From the NCBI GenBank assembly GCA_003224145.1, contig QHYN01000221.1:1-32115 (forward strand): DNA of 32,115 nucleotides. The letters are read 5' to 3'. Within the stretch, counting starts at the first letter, position 1, and each line of letters begins with the position of its first letter. The notes under the pieces are model-generated. The model saw only the letters and a program-made list of their open reading frames with translations, ran no database searches and was not told the origin of the DNA. Both the position numbers and the translations under genes were made by a program. Positions 16,102 to 25,282 of the stretch are shown here, piece after piece. Source of the stretch: Acidobacteriota bacterium (lineage in GTDB: Bacteria > Acidobacteriota > Terriglobia > Acidiferrales > UBA7541).

Positions 16102-19100
16102 CTCCCCCTATAGCCAAACGGCTTAGGTGATAAGACATTCGCGTTTCCGGCGCAAGCAATGCTTCGTGGAGCGAAGCGTTGCCCTTCTGCGTATTTCCCA
16201 GCGCGATTTGCAAAACTCCTGCAGCATAGAGCCACCACCCCGGTGAGCTTCCGTTTCCCACGTTGGATTCAGCTTGGGACAAGGCTGCGTGGAGACACGG
16301 GCGCCACTTCGCTGGGTCATAGGCATTCAGCTTCCGAGCCGAGGCCCATGCCCAAACAATGTCCGAGGCGCTGGTCGCCTGAGCCGATCGACGATACCAT
16401 TGGCGCGCTTCCTCCACTTGGCCGCACGTTAAAGACACTTCACCAAGCAGAAAGTTGCTTCTCGCCGAATTCAGGAATGGCAATAGCCCGTCTTGCGCGA
16501 ATATCAAGTCAGGTATTGGAGCACCGAGGGACTTCGCAACGGTGAGAGCGTCTTTGCAGCGGTTTTCTCGCGCGAGTTTCAGCGCCCTTTGCAAGTTGAT
16601 TTCAATCCACACTTGACGAACATTCGTGCCGCCTTCTTCCCGGCCAAAGAAGCGATTGCGGAATAAATCCAGGGCTGCGTCATAGTTTCCTTCCTCGGCG
16701 CGGTTCAGAGCAAGTTCATACACCAATGGGGTAGGCATACGGCTCAGGTCGGGATAACGCTCCAGCACTCTCACGCGCTCCGCTGGGGATCTTCCGAGCA
16801 ATGTCATGGCGACCAGTGCGCCGGAATAATTCACGGTGTTTAGGGGATCGTTCGTTATTCCTTCTTCGAAGGCATTTAAGGCGGCTGCGAATTCGTGTTT
16901 TGCGTGGAGCAATGCCAGACCGGTGCTGGCCTCCAAAACCGGTATTTTGGGATTGATCTCTTGGGCGCGTTTCCATTCGGAGAGAGCTTGGTCCGTTTGT
17001 CCACGCGCGAAATGCCACGTTCCGAGCAGGTAGTGGGCTGATGCGTCTTTTGCATTTATCCGGATGGCGGCTCGGAGTGCACGCAGGTCTTCGATTCGGT
17101 TCGGGAAGATGTACAACGCGGAAAGGCGGGACCCGTGCAAGTAGTCATTTTGTGCGTCCTCGCCAAGCTTCTGGCGGCAATATCCACGAAAGTAGACAAC
17201 CAAAGGATGGTTCTGGGGCAGGACGGAGCCGGGCTCGGACTGATCGGCCTTTGCGCGTGGATATTCTCGAGAGAGGACGCCCACCGACTGCCGATAGAGT
17301 CCCAATCGTGCGTATTCGTAGGCAATATTCAGCACACGGTAGGGGTCGCCGCCTAAATGGGCGAGGTTCGGACTTCCAAGCTCTTCGCGGAGAAAATCGC
17401 TCAAGGGCGAGCGTGCAAGGCGATCTTTGGCCAGCGTTTGCGCTTCCGCTGTTTTTCCGAGCGTGTTCAGTACAGCTACCAATTCTTCCGCAGCGCGAAG
17501 ATCTTCGGGAGCAAATTGCAAGCTTTGTGTCAGTAACTCCTGAGCTCGTTCCAATCTACCTGCGCGCGCCTGCACTTCCGCGAGACGCATTGCGGCTGCG
17601 GCGCGCAAATCAGGCAGACGCATGGCTTCACGATAGGCGTCGGCCGCATCCTCCTCTCGTTCGAGCCCTTCATAGGCAATTCCGAGGTAGTAAGAGACTT
17701 CCGTGTCGCTAGTGTTTCTGTCATGTACCTCAATGAGTGGAGGGAGTGCCTCGTCAAAACGATTTAGGCTGGCGTCAAGGCGTCCCGCAGCTTTCGACAA
17801 TTCAAAGCTCCCCGGGAATTTCAGCAGCGCTTTTTCATACGTTTGCATTGCAGCGAGCGCGTTGCCGTTCAGCTCTTGTGTTTTCCCAAATTGAAGCCAA
17901 TCGTCCGCAGTTCTCCGGCTTTCTTCCGGGACTTTGTAGGAAACCTGGGGGCCGACTTTAATCTGGGATTCCGGCACCCAGTCATATTGACCTTCGGTCT
18001 GGCGGAGCAGCATAACGCCTTCGTTCGTCCTGATTTCGAATGTAAGATTTCTGGCGGCATTTGGAATCGGAATCTCCTTCTTCCAGACTCGCCCGGGCAC
18101 TAAATCCGCTTTTTCCTGTAGCAAGGAGATAGTCTCATTTAGATTAGTTGGATTAGCTTCATTCAGAATAGTGATGGCCGCCCCGGATATTTTCCGGTTG
18201 GCATTGAACGCGACGCTCAAAATGCCGTTGTTTCGCTGGAGATGGACCACCCCGGCAAGGTTGGCTCGGGAGATGCCGCCGGTATCACGCACCGGCATCC
18301 AATACTCCGTAAAGGACATAGTTTGCCGTGGCTCAAGAAAGGCGTACGTCTCCTGATTTCGGAAAAGACCGGCTTGCAACTCGACATAAGCGCTGTTGTT
18401 ATCCGAGAGCGCCTTTCGCCAGTCGAGCCCGTCTGCGTCCACGCCCCAAGACCAGATTTTTTTCGCTGGAACCTCGAGGTATTCGGAAAAATGCGCAGTA
18501 CCTGTATTGGAGTGGGGATTCCAGACGCCCATAAAGTCTTCCCGGCTTCCATGGACAAATAATGATACAGGTCCATCCTTCTGATTGCGTATGACGCTGA
18601 GATCTTTTCCTTGCACATCAATTGGCCATCTCTGTACCTCGGCAAATCCATGTGCGGCCGCAAAACGCATCGGGTATTGAATCCGGGAGTCGTCCCAAAC
18701 CTGCACGCCCGCATTGTTCCACCAATAAAAACGATGGCGAACGTCACTGCGGTTGCTGAGGGTGATGCGTTGCCCGAGAACTGTAGAGCCCGGATGCAGT
18801 GTCAGTTCCACGGTCCATTCCATCCCATAAACTCGGTCGACATTGCCCACAGTGACGCTCGCGCTGCCGTCCTGGTGCTGTGCGTATGCGAAGTTCACAG
18901 GCGACATCGAGACCCAATTATGGGAAACGGGAAAGTTAAACTCGACGCCAAAGGCGGCCCATGCGCCCCGATAACCAATCCGAGCCTTCTTGATGGATGG
19001 ATTCGCGTAGAACATGGGCTGCCCGTTGATCTTGTCGATGCAGGTGTAAACGTGCCCGCCCAGGTCCGGCAGCACGGAACATTTCAGGTATTCATTTTCA

Positions 19101-19375
19101 AGATAGACTGCCCGCCACTGGTGTTCCGCAGGCGTGTTGGTTATTTCGTTTCGCAGCGTATACGGATAATTGAAACGGCCTGTCGAGAATTGATCAAAAG
19201 GAGGGTTGGGGTCCGGCGCTCCCTCTTCGTACGCCGGAAGATTCAAAGCGCCTTCCCATACCTTGACTTGGCTATAAGTTGGGAGTGAACCGACAAGGGT
19301 GAGCAAGAGGGCAAACGCCCAGCGCCCCGCTCTTGTCCTGATGAGAGACTTTTGCGGCCACCGCTTCAAGCACAT
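16088..19375 (-). CDS. Exported DUF5107 and TPR-repeat protein
   Basis: 1095 residues. A signal peptide (RAGRWAFALLLTLVGSLPTYS) precedes a DUF5107-type domain (roughly residues 40-360). It is rich in aromatic residues, with ENEYLKCSVLPDLGGHVYTC, RGAWAAFGVEFNFPVSHNW and WNPHSNTGTAHF, and resembles galactose-mutarotase-like beta-sandwiches. From about residue 500 to the end are many tetratricopeptide repeats (for example ALLKFPGSFELSKAAGRLDA and ASAHYLLGTWHFARGQTDQA). Function is not established; such proteins sit in glycan loci and may bind sugar polymers. The ATG at 19375 has GAGGGG close upstream and a good signal peptide. The longer reading from TTG 19453, overlapping agaS by four bases, has no ribosome-binding site. 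It is the last gene of the minus-strand run that includes agaS. Confidence 0.85.
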   Translation of the reverse strand: MCLKRWPQKSLIRTRAGRWAFALLLTLVGSLPTYSQVKVWEGALNLPAYEEGAPDPNPPFDQFSTGRFNYPYTLRNEITNTPAEHQWRAVYLENEYLKCSVLPDLGGHVYTCIDKINGQPMFYANPSIKKARIGYRGAWAAFGVEFNFPVSHNWVSMSPVNFAYAQHQDGSASVTVGNVDRVYGMEWTVELTLHPGSTVLGQRITLSNRSDVRHRFYWWNNAGVQVWDDSRIQYPMRFAAAHGFAEVQRWPIDVQGKDLSVIRNQKDGPVSLFVHGSREDFMGVWNPHSNTGTAHFSEYLEVPAKKIWSWGVDADGLDWRKALSDNNSAYVELQAGLFRNQETYAFLEPRQTMSFTEYWMPVRDTGGISRANLAGVVHLQRNNGILSVAFNANRKISGAAITILNEANPTNLNETISLLQEKADLVPGRVWKKEIPIPNAARNLTFEIRTNEGVMLLRQTEGQYDWVPESQIKVGPQVSYKVPEESRRTADDWLQFGKTQELNGNALAAMQTYEKALLKFPGSFELSKAAGRLDASLNRFDEALPPLIEVHDRNTSDTEVSYYLGIAYEGLEREEDAADAYREAMRLPDLRAAAAMRLAEVQARAGRLERAQELLTQSLQFAPEDLRAAEELVAVLNTLGKTAEAQTLAKDRLARSPLSDFLREELGSPNLAHLGGDPYRVLNIAYEYARLGLYRQSVGVLSREYPRAKADQSEPGSVLPQNHPLVVYFRGYCRQKLGEDAQNDYLHGSRLSALYIFPNRIEDLRALRAAIRINAKDASAHYLLGTWHFARGQTDQALSEWKRAQEINPKIPVLEASTGLALLHAKHEFAAALNAFEEGITNDPLNTVNYSGALVAMTLLGRSPAERVRVLERYPDLSRMPTPLVYELALNRAEEGNYDAALDLFRNRFFGREEGGTNVRQVWIEINLQRALKLARENRCKDALTVAKSLGAPIPDLIFAQDGLLPFLNSARSNFLLGEVSLTCGQVEEARQWYRRSAQATSASDIVWAWASARKLNAYDPAKWRPCLHAALSQAESNVGNGSSPGWWLYAAGVLQIALGNTQKGNASLHEALLAPETRMSYHLSRLAIGGATPR

Positions 19376-19449
19376 TTGCCCCTCAGTATTTGATTGCGTG
19401 TCTACCAGCTCATTCGTGGGGCGCTGCCGTCTTGTTCCGGAGAGCACCT

Positions 19450-20673
19450 TCAAGAAGGAGCATGCAGGGGGAACTTTTCCACCACGCGATTGATAATCCC
19501 TTCCTCGGAGGGGGAATCGGGCAAGAGCCCCTCTCCCAGGCAGCGGAAAAATGCCAGAAGCTGCGCCACGACAACGTGTACCGTCAGATCATCGTCCTCG
19601 CCAAGCTCGCTCAATCCCCGACATTCTATGACTTCATCACCCTCTCTAACCGCGGAATCTGGAACGTTTTCACCAACGATGACTTTGAACAGTCCGAGTT
19701 TCTTGCGATCCAATTCGTGTAACAAATCCAATTCATACGCACGAATCATGGGATCGCACGATAGGTGACAAACAATCAACGTGTCATCGTGTACGCAACT
19801 CATGGGGCCGTGTCGAAAGCCCAGATACGTTTCGCAAACCGTGGTTACCCGGCCGGCGGTCAGTTCCAGCATCTTCAATGCCGCCTCGCGCGATGCCGCG
19901 AAACGCGACCCGCTGCCAAGAAACACCGCACGCCGGAAATCCGCAGCGGCAATCTTTGCCAGCAGGTCAAATTTTGACTGTACCAGTTCTCTGGTTATTT
20001 GGCTCAGCCTCTCGCACAGCATGCGATACTGATCCGGTCGTTCGAGCATGCCCATGAACCGCACAGCCAGCAAAAGGTTGGTGAAGCTGCTCGTCATGAC
20101 GAGACTCTTATCATGCGTTTCGCTGGGAAGCGTGATGACTCGCACGTTCCTATTCTGGAGCCATGCCTTTGCCAATCTTCCTCGCTCGTTGCACGTCACC
20201 ACAACGTGCCGAATTTGGGGTTCCGTGCCCAATAGCAATTCAACGACCCCGCTGCTCTCCGGGCTGTCCCCCGACCTGGCCACAGAAACAAGCAATCCGG
20301 GCCTACCGGCAGGAAGAGCTTTCGCTCCATACATTAGCAATGCACCGCCGCTGATCGATTCCGTGTGTATGCCCCGCTCATTCTGTAGAGGGTAACGCAC
20401 GCATTCAGCCGCGTACTCTGAACTCCCAGATCCCGTGAGCGCCAGGCTCTGAATACCTTTCAAGTCTTCCCTCAGTCCATCTCGCGAAGCGATCATTCGC
20501 GCGCACGTGCGTAGCCACGTCCAAGGCTGCTGGCAGATTTCCTGAAGCGTGTGGAAGTAACCCAGCCGCCTCTGCTCCGCTTCCGACCGCCCAAACAATT
20601 CCTCGGCCCTTGCCTGATCCTTCACCAAGGCCCGTTGCCAGTCTAACTGCGTCAACAGGTAAGTACTGTTCAT
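19450..20673 (-). CDS. agaS: AgaS-type SIS-domain sugar-phosphate isomerase/deaminase
   Basis: 407 residues with two SIS domains. The first contains LALTGSGSSEYAAECV (77-92) and LLVSVARSGDSPESSGVVEL (127-146). The second contains FLGSGSRFAASREAALKMLEL and the AgaS-typical ETYLGFRHGPMS. In characterised pathways AgaS turns galactosamine-6-phosphate into tagatose-6-phosphate and ammonia, in the cytoplasm. That product is the substrate expected for the LacC-like kinase at 9322-10302, so the two loci form one route although they lie in separate operons. It is preceded by the Asp-box gene (39 bp) and followed by the DUF5107 gene (74 bp). The start ATG at 20673 has only a weak purine-rich site upstream. 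An aldose/ketose isomerase role without deamination is the main alternative. Confidence 0.85.
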   Translation of the reverse strand: MNSTYLLTQLDWQRALVKDQARAEELFGRSEAEQRRLGYFHTLQEICQQPWTWLRTCARMIASRDGLREDLKGIQSLALTGSGSSEYAAECVRYPLQNERGIHTESISGGALLMYGAKALPAGRPGLLVSVARSGDSPESSGVVELLLGTEPQIRHVVVTCNERGRLAKAWLQNRNVRVITLPSETHDKSLVMTSSFTNLLLAVRFMGMLERPDQYRMLCERLSQITRELVQSKFDLLAKIAAADFRRAVFLGSGSRFAASREAALKMLELTAGRVTTVCETYLGFRHGPMSCVHDDTLIVCHLSCDPMIRAYELDLLHELDRKKLGLFKVIVGENVPDSAVREGDEVIECRGLSELGEDDDLTVHVVVAQLLAFFRCLGEGLLPDSPSEEGIINRVVEKFPLHAPS

Positions 20674-20712
20674 ACCATTCCGCTATTTCTTTCTTGCCGC
20701 AAAATCTAGATG

Positions 20713-22989
20713 CTAACGCCCGGGTTGAAGCTGCGGGGTCATAATGTCGAGCGGGTGATCTTCTCCGTCCACGGAGCCATACCAAACGCCACCGCCGAAA
20801 GTTGTAATGTAGACTTTTTTCGGGTCCTGCGGATCAGGAATGACCCGATGCCCCCATTTGAAGTTGAAGCCCGGTATGCGCGTCCAGTTCTCACCCCGGT
20901 CCTCGGATCTCCAAGCGGAGGACTCAAATCCCGCAGCATACAGAATGTTTGGGTTGCGAGGATCAATCGTCACATCATAAATGTGGCGGTCGCGATCGAG
21001 CACTTGCCTCCAAGTTTTGCCTGCATCCTCCGACAAGTAGATGCCGCCGCCATCCCCGTGTTCTCCTTTATCCCGTGCCCATGCCGCAAGATAGAGACGA
21101 TCCGGTGTGTTGGGATCGATTGCCAAGCCATTCGGACCATTGCTTGCCTGGGGCATTGCTACACGCGTCCAGCTTTCTGCCCCGTTGCTGGATTTGTAGA
21201 TCGCACCATCACCCTCGGTCCCGATACTCCCGTCTTCGGAACGTCGCGCTACGAGAACGTAAAGCGTGCCCCTAGTGTCTCTCACGATTCTCCAGGCAAA
21301 TGGTTCTTTTTGCGTAATGCCTGCATTTTTCAGCGTCCAGTTCTTCCCTCCGTCCGTACTCTTGTATACACCGCGCCCGAACGCGGCAACATAGAGGACG
21401 CGCGCATCAGGCGGGCTAGTGGGAGCCAGCAAGATGTGCGTGGCCGCGGTTTGCTCCATTCCGTCATTGGATTTTGTCCACGTCCTTCCGCCATCATCGC
21501 TGCGGCATACTCCGCCACGATAGTCTCGAATCCCTTTCCTCCTCCACATCTTTGGCCGCGGCAAATCATGCGTCCAGCTATTCACACTCCACACGCGACC
21601 CTTCACTGCGGGATCAAATTCGATCCAATACGTCGTATTCATCCAATCTTTGGGCACGCCCTGCGTGGAACTCATCCAGGACTGCCCGCCGTCTTCGCTG
21701 CGGAAGAGGCCTATGTCCGTTGTGGAAATGAACTGCCGGTTGTGATCAAACGGGTCAAAATGGTAGCCGTAGGCGTTCGTGACATCGAGCCCGGTGCTAG
21801 TCCAACCACTTTCCCCTGACCTTCGCGAATACACAGCAACCCAATTTGCGCCACCATCCGTCGTGCGCATGGTTCTTCCTAAGTCTGTCCCGTAACTTAC
21901 ATTGGGGTCCTGGTCTGCGACAGTAAGTGCGAGTGGATTCTCTCCCCAATCCGGTCCAAATCGCTCTGTGATCCATGCATCGTGAATATTGGGCGCGGAT
22001 TTAGCAGCGGGATGGCTGTCTTCTTTCCAAACCAATTGCCAGGTTCGCCCTGCATCCGTCGTTTTGGCTACTCCCAACCATTTGATTCCACTTTCTTCCA
22101 AACTATTGTAGGAAACATAAGCCGTATCGGGGTTACGGAAGCTCGTTGCAATGGCCCGCATCTTTGCATTCCCTTGTCCCAAACTCACCTTCCGCCAAGT
22201 TTTGCCTTCGTTGTCGGATACATAGGCTGATTCGTTCCCCACCACGTAAATCACCGGTTGGCCATTCTTGGAGAATCCCGCCGAGATATCTGAGAACGTT
22301 TTCGCTGCGGGCGCCGGAAGCTTTTGGATCCCCGTCGAGGTTTTCTCCGCGATGAAATGCGGACCGGCAACCAGAAGTATTCGCGCGTCAGGCGGTGAAC
22401 TCGGATTAATCCAAACTTTGTTGGCCAGTTCCGGCAAATCACCTTCCTTCGTCCAGTTCTGGCCAGCGTCTCGAGAGACAAAAAGGGCAGAGGTCCCTCT
22501 TTTTCTGTCGCCTGCGGCCACATACAAGACCTTTGAATTGCCAGGATCAACGGCCACCGCTGTGATGCTACCCAGCGGATTTGGCTCAGCGATTAGTTCT
22601 TCGTCGGAATGGTCGGAACTCATTTTGATGCTCTTTACCGAAGATGGCTTTGGATAAAACAGATTCCAGGTCGCGCCTTGGTCCTCGCTCCGCCACAAGC
22701 CATTGGATTGAGCGTAGATCACCTTCTTGTCCAGCGGATCAAAAACAAAAAACTGTGCAACACCTCGTAGATTGAACATGCGCCAGGACTTGCCGCCATC
22801 CTGGGTGATGTAAGCTCCGGTCATGTCGCAACCGACCAAAACTGTATTGGGGTCGTGAGGGCTGACCGTTGGATGGAACATGGCCCCGCCACCACCGGGT
22901 CCAATAACTCGGAAATTCCCAGGACGGTGGTTTTCGCCAGTGGCTAGAAGTAGGGCCCCCAACAGAAATCGAAGAAAGAAAAGTGTCAT
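20713..22989 (-). CDS. Exported Asp-box (BNR) beta-propeller protein, sialidase/GH74-like fold
   Basis: 758 residues beginning with a signal peptide (LFFLRFLLGALLLATG). At least twelve Asp-box motifs of the S/T-x-D-x-G-x-x-W type run the length of the protein (TQDGGKSW, SEDQGATW, SRDAGQNW, SDNEGKTW, TTDAGRTW, TTDGGANW, SEDGGQSW, SDDGGRTW, STDGGKNW, SSNGAESW, SEDAGKTW, SEDRGENW), pointing to one or two seven-bladed propellers as in GH74 xyloglucanases and sialidases. No sialidase arginine triad or certain catalytic Asp pair can be assigned by eye, so hydrolase activity is unproven. GAGG seven bases upstream supports the ATG at 22989. It lies between the amidohydrolase and agaS genes on the same strand. 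Confidence 0.85.
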   Translation of the reverse strand: MTLFFLRFLLGALLLATGENHRPGNFRVIGPGGGGAMFHPTVSPHDPNTVLVGCDMTGAYITQDGGKSWRMFNLRGVAQFFVFDPLDKKVIYAQSNGLWRSEDQGATWNLFYPKPSSVKSIKMSSDHSDEELIAEPNPLGSITAVAVDPGNSKVLYVAAGDRKRGTSALFVSRDAGQNWTKEGDLPELANKVWINPSSPPDARILLVAGPHFIAEKTSTGIQKLPAPAAKTFSDISAGFSKNGQPVIYVVGNESAYVSDNEGKTWRKVSLGQGNAKMRAIATSFRNPDTAYVSYNSLEESGIKWLGVAKTTDAGRTWQLVWKEDSHPAAKSAPNIHDAWITERFGPDWGENPLALTVADQDPNVSYGTDLGRTMRTTDGGANWVAVYSRRSGESGWTSTGLDVTNAYGYHFDPFDHNRQFISTTDIGLFRSEDGGQSWMSSTQGVPKDWMNTTYWIEFDPAVKGRVWSVNSWTHDLPRPKMWRRKGIRDYRGGVCRSDDGGRTWTKSNDGMEQTAATHILLAPTSPPDARVLYVAAFGRGVYKSTDGGKNWTLKNAGITQKEPFAWRIVRDTRGTLYVLVARRSEDGSIGTEGDGAIYKSSNGAESWTRVAMPQASNGPNGLAIDPNTPDRLYLAAWARDKGEHGDGGGIYLSEDAGKTWRQVLDRDRHIYDVTIDPRNPNILYAAGFESSAWRSEDRGENWTRIPGFNFKWGHRVIPDPQDPKKVYITTFGGGVWYGSVDGEDHPLDIMTPQLQPGR

Positions 22990-23081
22990 CTCTTTCCTCT
23001 GCTTTCGTTATCATTTTGTTTCGCTTTCCTTCTTTGGCAGAATCTCCTTACTTTGTCAATCTCTTTGTCTGCTTCGAAAAC

Positions 23082-24296
23082 TCACACCCTTACTTTGACC
23101 TGCAAGAGCCGAGCGGCATTTTCGTAGTAAACCTTCTTGAGGATATCATCCGGCAATCCGAGACCATAAATCCGCCAGCGTCCTTGAGGCGGTACCCGTG
23201 CGGGCGCGTAATCGAAGTATTCGTCTTCGGTTTCCAGAAAGCGGTAATAGATTTCATACAGTTGGTCGCTGAAGATCTGTTGCGGGGTGTCGGTCCCGTG
23301 AGGAACCGCGTCCGTGCCGAATAGTATTCGATCCTGATATTTGTCAAAAAACTTCCTGGTCATACGCGGTTGGCGTCCAAGCTCTCCAATTCGTGCGCCT
23401 AACTCCACGTGCATGTTGGGGAAGCGATCCATGCATTCACCGACGTAGGGAAGATTTTCGGCGTTATTGCCTACATGGAGCACGATGAACTGCGTCTTAG
23501 GGTGGCGAGCCAAGACGTGGTTGCGCGCCTCCAACAGTTCGGCGTTACTGGGAAAATCGCCGCCGTAAAAAGACCAATCCGGATGATTATTCAATTCCTC
23601 GAAGCGCTCGTTGAAACGGTCGATGGGCAGAAAGAAAGCTTCCGGATCGGAAACGTGTATCGCCACAGGAATACCCAGCGACCCGCACGCTTCCCACATG
23701 GCATCGAAGCGTTTGTCATCTACTTTCACGAGTGGACCCGTCGAGATTTTCTCGCGCAAGTAGAGTCCCAGCGTTTTAAGAACCTTCAATCCGCGTGCGC
23801 CCACTCGGTGGGCGCGAACAATCTCATCCGCCTGAAATTGACTGTATCCCGGTTGATTTGAGCGCTCCCACCAAGGCTCCGTGAAAGTCAAAAAGCGGTC
23901 GGGATGTGGCGTCTGAAACTTTTGAATGGCTTCATCCAGCCCTTTCCCGACTCCACCGGTGAGGTTGATCATAATGCGGATGTTCTTCCGATCCATGAGG
24001 GGAAGCACCGCCTCGACTGGAGCGGAATATTGCATCTCCTCGCCTATGCCAACACCGTGTGTATGTTTGGCGACCGTGGAAAGGTGTGTATGGATATCAA
24101 TCAGCGGGTAGCGTGACCGCTCTACCTTCGTTTCTGGAACGTGGAGCATGCTACGCGGTTCAAAGTCCGCAAGCAGTAGCGGCTTGACTGGGTTTGGTTC
24201 GGCGCCCGACGCAGTTATGTTGCCGATGCGGATTCCGCCGGCGGCCAAAAAGACTCCCGCGCTTTCCAACAGCCGTCGCCTGCCCATTGTGCCCAT
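23082..24296 (-). CDS. Exported metal-dependent amidohydrolase (amidohydrolase-2 family)
   Basis: 404 residues. The N-terminus MGRRRLLESAGVFLAAGG resembles a twin-arginine signal. The TIM-barrel metal site is visible as IDIHTHL (H69, H71), VAIHVSDPEA (H214), FIVLHVGNN (H274) and LFGTDAVPHG (D329), the order expected for the ACMSD-like amidohydrolase-2 group. These enzymes decarboxylate or hydrolyse small ring compounds, lactones or carboxylates; the substrate cannot be read from the sequence. It is not of the NagA/AgaA deacetylase type. AGGAGGG about five bases before the ATG at 24296 supports the start. It is the first gene of the run with the Asp-box and agaS genes, but a 92-bp gap before 22989, containing a TTGACA, may hold a second promoter. 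Confidence 0.87.
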   Translation of the reverse strand: MGTMGRRRLLESAGVFLAAGGIRIGNITASGAEPNPVKPLLLADFEPRSMLHVPETKVERSRYPLIDIHTHLSTVAKHTHGVGIGEEMQYSAPVEAVLPLMDRKNIRIMINLTGGVGKGLDEAIQKFQTPHPDRFLTFTEPWWERSNQPGYSQFQADEIVRAHRVGARGLKVLKTLGLYLREKISTGPLVKVDDKRFDAMWEACGSLGIPVAIHVSDPEAFFLPIDRFNERFEELNNHPDWSFYGGDFPSNAELLEARNHVLARHPKTQFIVLHVGNNAENLPYVGECMDRFPNMHVELGARIGELGRQPRMTRKFFDKYQDRILFGTDAVPHGTDTPQQIFSDQLYEIYYRFLETEDEYFDYAPARVPPQGRWRIYGLGLPDDILKKVYYENAARLLQVKVRV

Positions 24297-24357
24297 CAGC
24301 CCTCCTAATTCAGAATCGTTGCCGCTGCGTCCTCTTCTCTAGCTGAGTTCTATCTCG

Positions 24358-24386
24358 TTTACTTTCTGTTGTCAAAGTGCGATAAA
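24358..24386 (+). promoter_or_regulatory. Possible promoter of the CBM9-like lipoprotein gene
   Basis: TTTACT at 24358-24363 and GATAAA at 24381-24386 are separated by 17 bp, in the divergent region between the amidohydrolase and CBM9-like genes. The -10 match is only four of six. Confidence 0.3.
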
Positions 24387-24474
24387 ACAGCAGGTTCAGT
24401 TTTTGCTGGAGGTCAACGGAGTGCTCGATGAGGCTGCACTCCGCCTTCGACGGTCACATGGCAGGAACGCACTG

Positions 24475-25236
24475 ATGTTTGCTTCCACAACACGACTCTG
24501 GCTCGCCGCTGTGGGCCTGGCGACGTTCACGGTTCTCGCAATTCTTGCCGCTTGTCCAGTTGCCGGTGTGCCGGAGCAGGCCTATTCCGGCAGCGTTGAA
24601 CTCGAAGCAAGACGTTCTTCCGTGGAACTCGTGCCGGACGGCGATCTCGCTAAGCCTACGTGGAAGCATACCAAATGGGTAGAGTTTGACAACGATGCCT
24701 CAGGCAAGTCCCATTACCCCGAAGCTACAACCCGTGTGGCATCCGTTTGGACAGAAACACATATCTACTTTGCGTTCTGGAATCGCTACGATTCGCTGAA
24801 CATTTATGATGGTGAAGATCCGAAGACGGAACGATGGCAACTTTGGGATCGTGACGTCGTTGAAGTCTTCCTGAACCCTCAACCCGATCGCGTGAATCAT
24901 TACTTTGAGTTTGAGGTAGCCCCGAATAACCAGTGGTTGGACCTGGAGATCGACAAGAACAAAGATCCCTTCAACGATCCGTCATGGAATTCCGGCTTTG
25001 TGCATGCAACTCGGATCGATGCTGAGCATCACATCTGGACCGCCGAAATGCGCATACCGCTTGCGTCGATGAACGTGAAAGAAACTCATCCCGGAATGCA
25101 ATGGCGTGTCAATTTATTCCGGGCCGCAGGAAAGGGCGCCGACGATCACCGCAAGTTTCTGGCCTGGAGCATTATTCCCGAAGGAAAAACATTTCATGTG
25201 CCGACGCGGTTTGGAACCTTGAAGCTTGTGAACTAG
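24475..25236 (+). CDS. CBM9-like (DOMON-fold) carbohydrate-binding lipoprotein
   Basis: 253 residues from ATG 24475. The N-terminus has one hydrophobic helix ending in a lipobox (LAAC, Cys27), so it is probably a lipoprotein. The body fits the carbohydrate-binding family 9-like fold: TETHIYFAFWNRYDS, ERWQLWDRDVVEVFLNPQ, YFEFEVAPNNQWLDLEID, WTAEMRIPLASM and MQWRVNLFRAAG. Such domains bind reducing ends of sugars; here it stands alone, so it may be a surface glycan-binding or accessory protein. An alternative GTG start at 24421 has an excellent GGAGG eight bases upstream and would add 18 residues; I cannot exclude it, although the shorter form gives the more regular signal. It is convergent with the tandem hydrolase gene. 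Confidence 0.85.
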   Translation: MFASTTRLWLAAVGLATFTVLAILAACPVAGVPEQAYSGSVELEARRSSVELVPDGDLAKPTWKHTKWVEFDNDASGKSHYPEATTRVASVWTETHIYFAFWNRYDSLNIYDGEDPKTERWQLWDRDVVEVFLNPQPDRVNHYFEFEVAPNNQWLDLEIDKNKDPFNDPSWNSGFVHATRIDAEHHIWTAEMRIPLASMNVKETHPGMQWRVNLFRAAGKGADDHRKFLAWSIIPEGKTFHVPTRFGTLKLVN

Positions 25237-25282
25237 CGGTGCAAGGCGGGTAAGAAGGTGCGTAAACCGCAATGGAAACCAC

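Noticed and set aside
18611-19288. 225-codon plus-strand frame inside the DUF5107 gene
   Set aside because: Antisense shadow; no ribosome-binding site or recognisable domain, while the minus strand codes for a conserved domain.
20710-21819. 369-codon plus-strand frame opposite the Asp-box gene
   Set aside because: The opposite strand holds regular Asp-box motifs throughout; the plus frame reads as low-similarity Pro/Arg-rich sequence.
23082-24296. Amidohydrolase as the missing N-acetylgalactosamine-6-phosphate deacetylase (AgaA/NagA)
   Set aside because: The metal motifs follow the amidohydrolase-2 (ACMSD-like) pattern and the protein has an export signal, unlike the cytoplasmic NagA type.
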